DNA from: Yoonia vestfoldensis SKA53
GTDB taxonomy: Bacteria > Pseudomonadota > Alphaproteobacteria > Rhodobacterales > Rhodobacteraceae
Length of the DNA stretch: 64,000 nt
NCBI RefSeq assembly: GCF_000152785.1
Contig: NZ_CH672414.1
Span: 277,615-341,614, forward strand
Direction of reading: 5' to 3'
The notes under the pieces were generated by a model. It was given only the letters and a program-made list of their open reading frames with translations. It made no database searches and was not told the origin of the DNA. Below, piece after piece: positions 54,149 to 63,853 of the stretch (the stretch's first letter is position 1; each line of letters opens with the position of its first letter). The position numbers were made by a program, and so were the translations under genes.

Positions 54149-56107
54149 TCAAACATCCAACTCCTCCACGAACCGCGCGTTTTCCTGGATATACTGGAAC
54201 CGCAGTTCCGGTTTTTTGCCCATCAGCCGCTCGACCAGATCGGCGGTGTCGCCGGGGACATCGTCATGCACCGTCACGCGGATCAGTTTGCGGGTGGCGG
54301 GGTCCATCGTGGTTTCCTTGAGGTCTTTGGCGTCCATCTCGCCCAGACCCTTGAAGCGTTGCACGTCGATTTTGCCTTTTCCGCCAAGACCCTTGGCCAT
54401 CATCTTTTCCTTTTCGGCGTCATCCGCCACATAGACGCGCCGCGCGCCTTGGGTCAGCCGATAGAGCGGCGGGCAGGCCAGATACAGATGCCCGTGGTCG
54501 ATCAGCGGGCGCATCTGGGTGAAAAAGAACGTCATCAGCAGGCTGGCGATATGCGCGCCGTCCACATCGGCATCGGTCATGATGATGATCTTTTCATAGC
54601 GCAAATCATCAACGTTGAACTTGGTGCCCATGCCGACGCCCAAAGCCTCGCACAGGTCGTTGATTTCCTGATTGGTCGTCAGCTTGTTCGACGCCGCCCC
54701 CAGCACGTTCAGGATCTTGCCTTTGAGCGGCAACAGCGCCTGATTGACGCGGTTGCGCGCGCCCTTGCCGGACCCGCCCGCCGAATCCCCTTCGACGATG
54801 AACAGTTCGGTCCCCTTGCGGTCCTTGGACGTGCAATCGGTCAGCTTGCCGGGCAGGCGCAGTTTCTTGGTCGCGGATTTACGGGCGGTTTCCTTTTCCT
54901 GACGACGCTTGAGCCGTTCCTCCGCCCGCAGGACCAGAAAATCAAGGATTGCGCCCGCGGATTTGGTATCTGCTGCCAGCCAATTGTCGAAATGGTCGCG
55001 CACAGCGCCTTCGGTCATGCGGGCTGCGATTTCCGACGACAGCCGGTCCTTGGTCTGGCCGACGAAGGCCGGTTCGCGGATAAAACAGGACACCAGCGCA
55101 CAGCCGCCCGACATCAGATCCTCGCGCGTGATCAGCGCGGCCTTTTTGTTGTTGGCGAGTTCGCCATAGCCTTTGATGCCCTTCAGGATCGCGTTCCAAA
55201 AGCCCGCGACATGGGTGCCGCCTTCGGGGGTGGGCACTGTGTTGCAATAGGACTGGATGAAGCCGTCGCGCACGGGCGTCCAGTTGATCGCCCATTCTAC
55301 CTTGCCCGGTTCGTTGAACTTGTCGGCAAAATCGACGCTGCCCGCGAATGGCTTGTCGGCATAGGTCGCGGATTTGCCCAAGGTTTCTTTAAGGTAATCG
55401 GCCAGACCGCCGGGGAAATGGAACGTCGCCTCAAGCGGGGTTTCGCCGTCATTGATTTCGGTTTTCCAGCGGATTTCGACACCGGAAAACAGATAAGCCT
55501 TCGACTGGATCGATTTATAGAGCCGCGCAGGCTTGAACTTTTGCGACCCGAAAATCTGTTCATCCGCATGGAATGTGACCGTCGTGCCGCGCCTGTTTTG
55601 GGTTGGTCCCAGTTTCTGGATCGGCCCCAAGGGCAGGCCGCGTGAAAACCGCTGTTCGAACAATTCCTTGTTGCGCGCAACTTGCACCACCATCGAATCC
55701 GACAATGCGTTGACCACGGATGCACCGACCCCGTGCAAACCGCCCGATGTCTGGTACGCCTTGCCCGAAAACTTGCCGCCTGCGTGCAGGGTGCACAGGA
55801 TCACCTCTAGCGCGGATTTGTCGGGGAATTTGGGGTGCGGATCGACGGGGATACCGCGCCCGTTGTCGCGGATGGTGACGGAATGATCGGCGTGCAATTC
55901 CACCTCGATCCGGTTGGCATGGCCTGCGACAGCCTCGTCCATCGAGTTATCAAGAACTTCGGCCACCAGATGATGCAAGGCGCGTTCATCGGTGCCGCCA
56001 ATGTACATGCCGGGGCGTTTGCGGACAGGCTCCAACCCTTCCAGCACCTCGATGCTGGAGGCGTTGTAATCATCGGGTCCTGTCGTGGACAAAAGGTCGT
56101 CGGCCAT
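54149..56107 (-). CDS. parE: DNA topoisomerase IV subunit B
   Basis: A 652-residue type IIA topoisomerase ATPase. GHKL motifs EVLDNSMDEA, IRDNGRGIPVD and TSGGLHGVGASVVNALS, then the TOPRIM part with IVEGDSAGGSGKGARNR and IIMTDADVDGAHIASLL. The lack of the extra GyrB domain and the KGLGEMDAKDLKETTMDP block favour ParE over GyrB. The start at 56107 gives MADDLLSTTG; the longer open frame 5' is not family-like. parC is not in view. Confidence 0.95.
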   Translation of the reverse strand: MADDLLSTTGPDDYNASSIEVLEGLEPVRKRPGMYIGGTDERALHHLVAEVLDNSMDEAVAGHANRIEVELHADHSVTIRDNGRGIPVDPHPKFPDKSALEVILCTLHAGGKFSGKAYQTSGGLHGVGASVVNALSDSMVVQVARNKELFEQRFSRGLPLGPIQKLGPTQNRRGTTVTFHADEQIFGSQKFKPARLYKSIQSKAYLFSGVEIRWKTEINDGETPLEATFHFPGGLADYLKETLGKSATYADKPFAGSVDFADKFNEPGKVEWAINWTPVRDGFIQSYCNTVPTPEGGTHVAGFWNAILKGIKGYGELANNKKAALITREDLMSGGCALVSCFIREPAFVGQTKDRLSSEIAARMTEGAVRDHFDNWLAADTKSAGAILDFLVLRAEERLKRRQEKETARKSATKKLRLPGKLTDCTSKDRKGTELFIVEGDSAGGSGKGARNRVNQALLPLKGKILNVLGAASNKLTTNQEINDLCEALGVGMGTKFNVDDLRYEKIIIMTDADVDGAHIASLLMTFFFTQMRPLIDHGHLYLACPPLYRLTQGARRVYVADDAEKEKMMAKGLGGKGKIDVQRFKGLGEMDAKDLKETTMDPATRKLIRVTVHDDVPGDTADLVERLMGKKPELRFQYIQENARFVEELDV

Positions 56108-56230
56108 TGGCTGCTCTTTTCTTGTGGTTTGCACCTTTATGGCAGAGGGGGGGCGTCCATGAAAGACCCCGCAGATGGGGTTTGTCTTGCCCTTGGCGCT
56201 GTGGCAGGTTTCGCGCAAACGGGGGGCACG

Positions 56231-56893
56231 ATGACGGACAATCTGACGACGATCAAGGCATTGCCTGACTGGCGCTATTTGCTGGCAGAATTCTATGAGC
56301 TGTACCGCGCGATCCCGGCGGGCGGCAGTGACCGCATCCGCAGCCATCAACGTCAGGTGCGCGAGGCGATCAACCGCGTGATCAAGGCGCATGCGCCCGT
56401 CCAATTGCAGCCTGCCGCGCAGAAACCTGTCACTGCGCATCTGCGTCGCGCGCTGGATCAAGGGCGGTCGGGGATCATGGCATCGACTATCCGTGCGCTG
56501 GATACGCTGCGCACCGATCTGTCATGGCAATATGGGTACGAAAAGGTGCCGTCGGCACTGGCCGATTCCTATGCCTATGCCGAGATTGCGGGGCCAAACG
56601 GGCCGGTCGTCACGTCAGAGATTATTCTGGGCGTGGTCTTGTTCGCCCCGTCCTGCACCTATCCCGCCCATGCGCATCAAGGGATCACCGAAAGCTATGT
56701 TTGCTTGTCGGGTGCCGTGTCCGAGAATCACCAAGGCGTTTATGTGCCGGGGTCGATGATCTTTAACCCGCCCGACCATTTGCACCGGATCACTGTCGGT
56801 GACCGCGAACCGGCATTGCTGGCTTATGCATGGCTGGGCAAGCCGGCTGATCTGGCAGGACAAAAGATGGTGTTCTCCCGCCCGCGCAAATAA
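56231..56893 (+). CDS. dddL: DMSP lyase, DddL family (cupin)
   Basis: A 220-residue protein that would split dimethylsulfoniopropionate into DMS and acrylate. PDWRYLLAEFYELYR, then GSDRIRSHQRQVREAI, and QKPVTAHLRRALD in the N-terminal half match DddL as I know it. The cupin metal site is in TYPAHAHQGITESYV (His147, His149, Glu154, Tyr156) with a further His in PPDHLHRI (183/185). ATG 56231 fits the family start; ATG 56159 is in frame, has a G-rich stretch before it and would add 24 residues. DddW or DddQ are shorter or different in the N-terminal half. Confidence 0.85.
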   Translation: MTDNLTTIKALPDWRYLLAEFYELYRAIPAGGSDRIRSHQRQVREAINRVIKAHAPVQLQPAAQKPVTAHLRRALDQGRSGIMASTIRALDTLRTDLSWQYGYEKVPSALADSYAYAEIAGPNGPVVTSEIILGVVLFAPSCTYPAHAHQGITESYVCLSGAVSENHQGVYVPGSMIFNPPDHLHRITVGDREPALLAYAWLGKPADLAGQKMVFSRPRK

Positions 56894-56925
56894 GGTGACG
56901 CAAACATCGGGCGAAAGGAACGACC

Positions 56926-57810
56926 ATGCGCATTTTCTTTACTGGCGGCAGCGGCAAGGCGGGCAAACATGCGATCGCTTATCTGCAGGCGCAGGGGCAT
57001 ATCGTCGTGAATATCGACCTTGTACCCTCCGGTCTGGACGTGTCCGAATTGCTGGTGGACCTGACCGATGCGGGGCAGGTGATCGGTGCCATGTCGCAAT
57101 ACACCGATTTCCACGAGCTTGATACAGGCACCGGCGTGCCGCGTTTCGATGCTGTCGTACATTTCGCCGCGGTGCCGCGCGTGATGATCGGCACCGATGC
57201 CGAATGTTTCCGGATCAACACCCAATCCACCTATAATGTGATCGAGGCTGCGGTGAAACTGGGCGTGCCCAAGGTGATCTTTGCCAGTTCCGAAACCACC
57301 TATGGCGTCTGTTTTGCCCATGGCGAGGTCAAGCCGGATTATGTGCCGGTGGATGAAGATCACCCCACCGTGCCGCATGACAGCTATGCGATGTCCAAGG
57401 TCTGCAACGAGGCAACGGCGCGCAGCTTTCAGGTGCGCACAGGCATAGATATTTACGGTTTGCGCATCAATAATGTCATTGAACCACATGAATACGCAAC
57501 AAACTTTCCCGCCTTCATCGCCGATCCCGCCGCCCGCCGCCGCAATATATTCGCCTATATCGACGCGCGCGATCTGGGCCAGATGGTTGATTGCTGCCTG
57601 AAAACCGACGGGCTGGGCTATCAGGTGTTCAACGTGTCCAATGACGACCTCAGCGTCGGCATCACCGCGCGTCAGGTGATCGCGCGGTTTTACCAAGGGG
57701 TCGAACAGCGCGGCACTTTGTCGGAAAACGAAACAATGTATAGCAATGCCAAAGCCAAGCGCATGGTCGGTTTCGCCCCGCAGCATTCATGGCGCGATGT
57801 TCTGGGCTGA
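56926..57810 (+). CDS. NAD-dependent epimerase/dehydratase (extended SDR)
   Basis: A 294-residue Rossmann enzyme. The cofactor loop is FFTGGSGKAGKHA (7-13) and the catalytic pair YAMSK (Tyr154, Lys158), with SSETTYGV before it. Extended SDRs of this kind act on sugars or sugar nucleotides; the substrate is not clear. It starts 32 bases after dddL with AAAGGA well placed and no hairpin between, so the two are probably one transcript. Confidence 0.88.
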   Translation: MRIFFTGGSGKAGKHAIAYLQAQGHIVVNIDLVPSGLDVSELLVDLTDAGQVIGAMSQYTDFHELDTGTGVPRFDAVVHFAAVPRVMIGTDAECFRINTQSTYNVIEAAVKLGVPKVIFASSETTYGVCFAHGEVKPDYVPVDEDHPTVPHDSYAMSKVCNEATARSFQVRTGIDIYGLRINNVIEPHEYATNFPAFIADPAARRRNIFAYIDARDLGQMVDCCLKTDGLGYQVFNVSNDDLSVGITARQVIARFYQGVEQRGTLSENETMYSNAKAKRMVGFAPQHSWRDVLG

Positions 57811-57953
57811 CAGCTTGCCCAGACTTGCCTGAGGCCTGCGGTGCCGTGATCGCGCATGACGGGGGCTGGCCATCAGGGCCGGATCACGCCCAAGTGTCAC
57901 CCGCTGCACGACAGCGCGATTGCGACACGCGCCGCCCTGCGGTAGCTAGGGGC

Positions 57954-58601
57954 ATGTTGCGCAAATTGTCTGTGTTCCCGCTTTTGTTGCCTGCACCCGC
58001 GCTGGCCCATCCGCATGTGTTTGTGCAGGTGGAAATGGCTGTGGTGTTTGATGTGCAAGGTGGCGTTGGCGTGCGGCTGGACTGGGTCTATGATGCCTAT
58101 TTTTCGATGCTGGTCACCGCCGATCTGGGCATCGACATGGACGGTGATCTGCAACTGACGCCCGAGGAACAGGCGCTGCTGGACACGCAGATCGCCGCAT
58201 GGCCTGCTGATTTCGATGGCGATCTAGAGGTCGTGCAGGGCGATACGATCCTGCCATTGGCCCCCAAACGCGATCATGCGATGGTTTACGCGGACGGGAT
58301 CATGCGCGAAACCCATCTGCGCCCCTTGGCACAGGTTGCCGACCGCAGCGCACCGCTGACGATCCTGCCCTATGATCCGACCTATTACGTCGCCTATTCG
58401 CTGGCCGGTCCGGTCACTGTCGAAGGCCGCGGCGATTGCACGGTCGATATTATCCCCGCCAATCTGGACGCCGCCTATTCGCTGGTTGACGAATTGCTCT
58501 ATGGCCGCCCGGCCAGCGACGTCGGCCCCGATGAAGATTTTCCCGAAGTTGGCCGGTCCTTTGCCGATAGCGTGGTCGTGACATGCGCCGGTTTGCTGTA
58601 A
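57954..58601 (+). CDS. DUF1007 periplasmic protein
   Basis: A 215-residue protein with a signal peptide and a mature start HPHVFVQVEM, typical of DUF1007, which is nearly always next to a NicO/RcnA-type permease. The histidines at the mature start are good metal ligands. It probably delivers or senses a metal (Ni, Co or Zn) for the permease. The 3' end overlaps the permease by 19 bases. Start chosen at 57954; the open frame further 5' is not secretion-like. Confidence 0.85.
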   Translation: MLRKLSVFPLLLPAPALAHPHVFVQVEMAVVFDVQGGVGVRLDWVYDAYFSMLVTADLGIDMDGDLQLTPEEQALLDTQIAAWPADFDGDLEVVQGDTILPLAPKRDHAMVYADGIMRETHLRPLAQVADRSAPLTILPYDPTYYVAYSLAGPVTVEGRGDCTVDIIPANLDAAYSLVDELLYGRPASDVGPDEDFPEVGRSFADSVVVTCAGLL

Positions 58602-59467
58602 TCCTGCTGGCCGTGATCGGGGCGGGCGCAGTTTGGCTTTGGGGCTTTGGCGGGGCCGAGCAGATCATGCGGCAGGCCGCGGCCAGCCAGATGCAGGTCC
58701 AAAATGCGATGGCGGGCGCCTTGCGTGCGCTGCAACAGGGTGACTTGGCGGCGGTGCTGACGCTGTGGGGGCTGTGTTTTGCTTACGGGTTTGTCCATGC
58801 CGCAGGGCCGGGACATGGCAAGCTGGTGATCGGCGGTTACGGGCTTGGCGCGCGGGTGCCTGTGGGGCGGCTGGCGGGGCTGGCGCTGGCCTCGTCGCTG
58901 GCGCAGGCGGCGACAGCTGTTGTGCTGGTTTATGGCGCTGTCTGGGCGCTGGGCTGGGGGCGCGCGCAGATGACGGGGCTGGCCGATGATGTGCTGGAAC
59001 CTGTCAGCTATGCGCTGATCGCGGGGGTCGGGTTATGGCTAGTGCTACGCGGCGCGCGCCATCTGCGCGGCCTGCGCAGGCCCGTCCAAGCGCCTGATGA
59101 CATCTGCGCCAGTTGTGGGCACGCCCATGGCCCCAGCGTGGAACAAGCCGCCGAGGTCCGGTCGTGGCGCGATGCCGCCGCCATTATCGCGGCTATCGCA
59201 GTGCGCCCCTGCACGGGGGCGGTGTTCTTGCTGATCCTGACATGGCGGTTCGGGCTGGATTGGGCGGGGATTATCGGGGCCTTCGTGATGGGGCTGGGTA
59301 CGGCCAGTATCACGGTTCTGGTGGCCTTTGCCGCCGTTGGTTTTCGCGAAACTGCGCTGCAACTGGTCAGCAACCGTGGCACCGCGCGCATGATGGCCAG
59401 CGCCGAGATCGCCGCAGGCGCGCTGGTCATGCTGCTCGCCTTGCAGTTGGTGCAGCGCAGCATCTGA
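58583..59467 (+). CDS. NicO/RcnA-family nickel/cobalt transporter
   Basis: A 294-residue protein with about seven hydrophobic helices. The signature FVHAAGPGHGK (His72, His78) is in helix 2, and RPCTGAVFLL near 205 is the second family motif. A short loop with CASCGHAHG (about 175) could bind metal. Import or export cannot be decided by sequence; the DUF1007 pairing is seen with uptake systems. Confidence 0.88.
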   Translation: MRRFAVILLAVIGAGAVWLWGFGGAEQIMRQAAASQMQVQNAMAGALRALQQGDLAAVLTLWGLCFAYGFVHAAGPGHGKLVIGGYGLGARVPVGRLAGLALASSLAQAATAVVLVYGAVWALGWGRAQMTGLADDVLEPVSYALIAGVGLWLVLRGARHLRGLRRPVQAPDDICASCGHAHGPSVEQAAEVRSWRDAAAIIAAIAVRPCTGAVFLLILTWRFGLDWAGIIGAFVMGLGTASITVLVAFAAVGFRETALQLVSNRGTARMMASAEIAAGALVMLLALQLVQRSI

Positions 59468-59509
59468 TTGCGCTTTACGACCCATAGCTTCGCGCCTAAT
59501 GCTGGCGCA

Positions 59510-60874
59510 ATGCAACAGATCGCCACCACATATCCCGAACATGCGCGCGCGATCTGGAAGCTGGGCATACCCCTGATCCTGAGCAATATGGCGCAATTCG
59601 CGATCCATATGACCGATACGCTGATGCTGGGCTGGTATGATGTCACCGCATTGGCAGCAGCGACGATTGCGACATAGTTGTTTTTCGTCGTGTTCATCGT
59701 AGGGGCCGGTTTCGCGCAGGCGATCACGCCCTTGGTGGCGGCGGCGAATGAACAGAATGACCAGGTGCAGGTCCGGCGCGTCACGCGCATGGGGCTATGG
59801 CTGTCGATCCTCTATGGTGTGATCGTCATGCTGCCCTTTTTCTGGGCCGAGGATATCCTGATCGCCATCGGCCAAGCGCCCATCGTCGCGGCCGAGGCGC
59901 ATCTGTACCTGCAGATCGTCATCTGGGGGATGATTCCGACATTGCTGGTGATGGCGCTGAAATCCTTTCTGGTGGCGCTCGAACATACCGCGTTCATCCT
60001 GTGGGCTACGGTCGGGACGGCGGTGCTGAACGGGCTGGTGAATTACGCGCTGATCTTTGGCAATTGGGGTGCGCCGGAACTGGGCATCGAAGGGGCGGCC
60101 ATCGCCTCGGTCATGGTCAATCTGCTGAGTGTGGCGCTGCTGGTCGGCTATATCCGGCGCAAGTTGCCGCGCTACGAATTGTTCCGCAATTTCCACCGCC
60201 CTGACAGTGAAATCATGCGCCGCGTGTACCTGTTGGGCTGGCCCATCGGGCTGACATCTTTGGCCGAAGGCGGGTTGTTCAGCGCCTCGGCGATCATGAT
60301 GGGCTGGATCGGGCCGATTGAACTGGCCGCCCATGGCATCGCGATCCAGTTGGCCAGCCTGACCTTCATGGTGCATATCGGCTTTTCGCAGGCGGCAACG
60401 GTGCGCGCGGGCCGCGCACTGGGCCGACGCGACGAACAAGGGCTGCGGCGCGGCGGGATCACGGCCATCGGGCTGTCGGCCATTTATGCGGCGGTGACCT
60501 CGGCGATTTTTCTGCTGATCCCCGGGCTGTTGGTATCCGTATTCATCGACCCCGCAGAACCTGACCGGCTGCGCCTGATCGAGATTGGTGTCCTGCTGGT
60601 GATGATCGCGGGGTTGTTCCAGCTGGTCGACGGGTTGCAGGTCGTCGTGCTGGGCCTGTTGCGCGGGGTGCAGGATACCACGGTGCCGATGGTGATGGCG
60701 GCGTTCAGCTATTGGGGCGTCGGTTTGCCGGCCAGCTATCTGTTGGCATTTCACTGGGGCTTGGGTGGGGTCGGCATCTGGCTGGGGCTGGTGCTGGGGT
60801 TGCTGGTGGCGGCGATGCTGCTGATGTCGCGGTTCTGGGGGCGGTCGGTGCGGATCACCCCAGCGCAAGGCTAG
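59510..60874 (+). pseudogene. MATE efflux gene with an in-frame amber codon
   Basis: Read through one TAG at 59675-59677 the frame makes a normal MATE transporter of about 454 positions: MQQIATTYPEHARAIWKLGIP, then ATIAT, stop, then LFFVVFIVGAGFAQ. Relatives usually have a small residue such as Ser there, and TCG to TAG is one base change. Upstream stands only 55 codons, and the downstream part has just a TTG (59678) as a possible start with no ribosome-binding site. Both halves keep protein-like sequence, so the change is recent, a read error, or read through. The 3' end overlaps the Hint gene by four bases. Confidence 0.8.
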
Positions 60875-61635
60875 GCGCGCATTTCCAGATCGCGCAGCCG
60901 CAACCGCGGGTGGCGGAATAGCCCGATGTCATCTAGCCTGCGCAGATGCGGAAACAGGGCCAGATACTGGGCCAGCACCGGGCCGCGCAGGCCAAGGCTG
61001 AAGGCCGTGCCGGGATGCAGGCTTTCCACGCCGATCCCGTTGACCATCAGCGTTTCATGCGCGGCAAATCCCAGCTGATAGACATCGACCGGTGCCGCAG
61101 GGCGCAAGGCGATGAACTGGTTGCCGTCCACGAAATCATGGGCTGGAATATAGGCCGCCGTCTTGCCCGTCAGTTTCGCTACATTGCTGGTCGCGTGGTA
61201 TAGCCGTGCTGCAGGCCCTAAAACAAGATCCTGCAAGGGCCGCCCGATCCCCAGCGCATCGGCGGTGATCCGCGTCAGGCCATGCCGCACTGACCCGGCA
61301 TCGGAGGGTGTGATCGTCATCATGCCGCGCCACAACAGCGGCGCAAAGCTGCCGTCGATCAACCGCAGGCTATCGCCCGGCAGCAGGTCCTCGACCGCGA
61401 CGGGGCCGTGACGTGTTTGCAGGATCGTACCGCGCCCCAAAGCCCCAAAGGCATCCTCGATGGCGGGGATGGCAGGGGCCATGATGCTTGTCTCGATGAT
61501 GTGGACGCCAGCAAGACAGGTGATGGTGTATTTGCGGTTAAGTCGGCTGCGGCCAGCCTCGCTTTCGGGGCGCAATGCTGCGTCGGCATGGTGCAGGGCC
61601 GGATGGGCCGGGGCGGCATTCGAACGGCTGGGCAT
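60871..61635 (-). CDS. Hint-domain protein
   Basis: A 254-residue protein. After an N-terminal part of low conservation, the Hint (hedgehog/intein-like) domain runs from about 67 to 215: GRGTILQTRHGPVAVEDLLPGD, the PLLWRGMMT strand, and a C-terminal HETLMVNGIGVESLHPG block. Roseobacters have many such proteins; here no extein-like or toxin part is fused. Met52 (MAPAIPAIEDAFGA) could be the true start. Self-splicing residues (Cys/Ser at the domain start, terminal Asn) are not obvious. Confidence 0.82.
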   Translation of the reverse strand: MPSRSNAAPAHPALHHADAALRPESEAGRSRLNRKYTITCLAGVHIIETSIMAPAIPAIEDAFGALGRGTILQTRHGPVAVEDLLPGDSLRLIDGSFAPLLWRGMMTITPSDAGSVRHGLTRITADALGIGRPLQDLVLGPAARLYHATSNVAKLTGKTAAYIPAHDFVDGNQFIALRPAAPVDVYQLGFAAHETLMVNGIGVESLHPGTAFSLGLRGPVLAQYLALFPHLRRLDDIGLFRHPRLRLRDLEMRA

Positions 61636-62042
61636 GCGGACCCCTTGGTGAATTCATCAAACCGCAGGCAACGTCGCCTGCGACCGCGTTTGTGATCAGC
61701 ACGGTAAATGCATCTGGCGGAACGGATGCTGCTATGTGCCGCTTTATGCCAGAGGCGCGGAGCGCGTGGCCATCGTGTGCGCCTCAGGCGATCTGTGCCA
61801 AATATTTTTCATGGCGATACCTCTTTTTCAGGCCATTACATGGGCCTTGTCAGGCCAGTATGCGCAATCAAGCTGGCAGGACTTTGGCGCAAACATGCAG
61901 CGGTGCGATAAAATAAGTCTCGCAGGTGTGACGGATAACGCCATGAAATCAGGAATATTTCTGTCGGATGTTGTTGTGGCCGCCGGATGGTCGGGTGACT
62001 TTGCCATGCCGCCGTCCACCTGTCGCCGCATTGCTGCCCCGA
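61636..62042. other. 407-bp gap between the Hint and pgeF genes
   Basis: No convincing gene. A 7-bp perfect stem, cgcaggc/gcctgcg (61663-61682), lies 28 bp upstream of the Hint start on the minus strand and would be in its leader. An AT-richer core (about 61795-61975, for example GATAAAATAAG) could hold promoters. Short plus-strand frames here have no family features. Confidence 0.5.
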
Positions 62043-62798
62043 TTACAGCCGGATCGCCGCGATCAAGCGGCCATAATCGGCCTCTTGCAGATGCACGCTG
62101 CGCCGGTAGCTGAAAAAGCGCAACGGATCGGCATAGGTACAATGCCGCGTCCAATGCGCCTGACCGATGCCGCAAGCGCGCAACCGCATCAGCCCGAACC
62201 CCGGCAGATCAAACTGGAACCGCCCCTGCGCACCGGCTGCAAAGAACCTTTCATAGCCCGGATCGGCGGCGACGAAACGGTCACGAAAATCGCCACCCAC
62301 CTCGTAATTGCGCTGGCTGATTGCGGGGCCGATCACTGCCGTGATATTGCGCCGCGCGGCACCCAGCTGTTCCATCGCATGCACGGTCTGTTCCAGAACG
62401 CCGGCCAGCGCGCCTTTCCAGCCTGCATGGGCGGCACCGATCACACCTGCCTGTGCGTCGCAGAACAGCACGGGCTGGCAATCAGCGGTCAGCACCGACA
62501 GCGCGATCCCCTTGGTGCGCGTGACCAGCGCATCGGCCTTTTGTACCAGCGGGCCTGCGGTGGTGACGGTCACAACATCGGCGGAATGCACCTGATGCAC
62601 GCCGACCAGCCTGTCGGCGGTCAGATCGAGCGCGCCTGCCACGCGGTCACGGTTGATCGCTACGATATCGGATTGGTCCGAGCTGCCGAAACCGCAATTC
62701 AGCCCAGAGAAGACGCCAGACGATGCACCACCCTTGCGGGTAAAAAATCCGTGGCGGGTGGCGCCAAGTGCCGTGTCGGTGATGATTTCAAGCGTCAT
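62043..62798 (-). CDS. pgeF: Peptidoglycan editing factor PgeF (laccase-domain, YfiH family)
   Basis: A 251-residue protein. The zinc site His71 (GVHQVHSA), Cys107 (LTADCQPVLF) and His124 (GAAHAGWKGA) is complete. PgeF corrects L-Ser for L-Ala in muropeptides in E. coli; other members cleave purine nucleosides. It overlaps midA by four bases. Confidence 0.93.
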   Translation of the reverse strand: MTLEIITDTALGATRHGFFTRKGGASSGVFSGLNCGFGSSDQSDIVAINRDRVAGALDLTADRLVGVHQVHSADVVTVTTAGPLVQKADALVTRTKGIALSVLTADCQPVLFCDAQAGVIGAAHAGWKGALAGVLEQTVHAMEQLGAARRNITAVIGPAISQRNYEVGGDFRDRFVAADPGYERFFAAGAQGRFQFDLPGFGLMRLRACGIGQAHWTRHCTYADPLRFFSYRRSVHLQEADYGRLIAAIRL

Positions 62799-63853
62799 GG
62801 GTCCAGTCCGGGTGGGGGCATGGCAGTCGCAGGGTATAGCGCCATCACTTTGAACAGGTCACCCATTTCCGCAGGGTGGGTCAAGCGCCGATGTGCTGCA
62901 ACATGCGCATCCAGCGCCTCTCCCGTCAACCCTGAGGCGAGTTTAAGCGCACGCGCCGTGATGCCCAGCCGTTCCAGAAACACGCCCTGCGGCGTCAGGC
63001 GGCTGTGGCGCGCAGGTGCTGCATGGGCGGCGATGGCCGCGAAATCGACATGCGCGGTCAGATCAGCCGCGCCCGGTGCTGCCAACGGGTCTGTGGGTGC
63101 ATGACCCGCCAGCGCCTGAAACGTGTCCCCCAGCGATTGCCAATCGCCATAATCAATGACCAGCGCGGCACCGCCATTTGTGGCGATCCGGCCTGCGATC
63201 GCCGCAACAATGCCGGGCAGGGCAGGGCAATGTTCCACCAGATCACCGTCCTGGGTATCGTCCAGACGCGGCGTCAGCACCGCCAAAGCTGCGGCATCCG
63301 ACAGCCCAAAGCATAATGTGCCGTCCTGCGCGCCGACCATCCTTTCGCGCCAGCCTGCGCCCGCGCGCACGAATTGCCGGATCGGCAAGGCATCAAAGAA
63401 TTCATTGGCAACCAACAGCAAGGGCGCATCGGGCAGCGTGTCGATCCGGTCATGCCATGTGGCTTGGGGCACGCGCTCTGCCTGCAAGGCGCGCAGATGC
63501 GGCGATGTTTCCACGAAATGCACCGTCACCGCGGCATGAAATCCCGGCACGGCGGCTGTGGCGCGCAGGATATCGGCCATCAGCGTGCCGCGGCCGGGGC
63601 CCAGTTCGGCCAGCGTTACCGGATCAGGCGCGCCTTGGTCCAGCCAAGCCTGCGCCAGCGACAGCCCGATCAATTCGCCGAACATCTGGCTGATCTCGGG
63701 GGCGGTGATGAAATCGCCCGCCGCGCCAAACGGGTCGCGCGTGGCGTAATAGCCGTGGGCTGGATGCATCAGCGCATCGGTCATAAAGCTGGCAATGCTG
63801 ATCGGGCCGTCGCGCGCGATCCGGGTCAGCAGCAGATCGGCCAATGTGGTCAT
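62795..63853 (-). CDS. Class I SAM-dependent methyltransferase (MidA/NDUFAF7 family)
   Basis: A 352-residue protein. [25 protein letters not shown] at the start, the SAM-binding loop [16 protein letters not shown] near 85-98 and [14 protein letters not shown] are typical of the MidA family. Its mitochondrial relative NDUFAF7 methylates an arginine of complex I. Overlaps lgt by four bases and pgeF by four, so lgt-midA-pgeF form one operon. Confidence 0.92.
   Translation of the reverse strand: MTTLADLLLTRIARDGPISIASFMTDALMHPAHGYYATRDPFGAAGDFITAPEISQMFGELIGLSLAQAWLDQGAPDPVTLAELGPGRGTLMADILRATAAVPGFHAAVTVHFVETSPHLRALQAERVPQATWHDRIDTLPDAPLLLVANEFFDALPIRQFVRAGAGWRERMVGAQDGTLCFGLSDAAALAVLTPRLDDTQDGDLVEHCPALPGIVAAIAGRIATNGGAALVIDYGDWQSLGDTFQALAGHAPTDPLAAPGAADLTAHVDFAAIAAHAAPARHSRLTPQGVFLERLGITARALKLASGLTGEALDAHVAAHRRLTHPAEMGDLFKVMALYPATAMPPPGLDP

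Noticed and set aside
53927..55645. A 572-codon plus frame over parE
   Set aside because: Antisense to the TOPRIM and ATPase motifs of ParE; His/Gln-rich shadow.
59795..60868. A 357-codon minus frame over the MATE gene, which could be taken as the reason for the amber codon
   Set aside because: Composition is Gln/Arg/His-rich and no motif is seen; the plus-strand MATE frame is clearly the real one.
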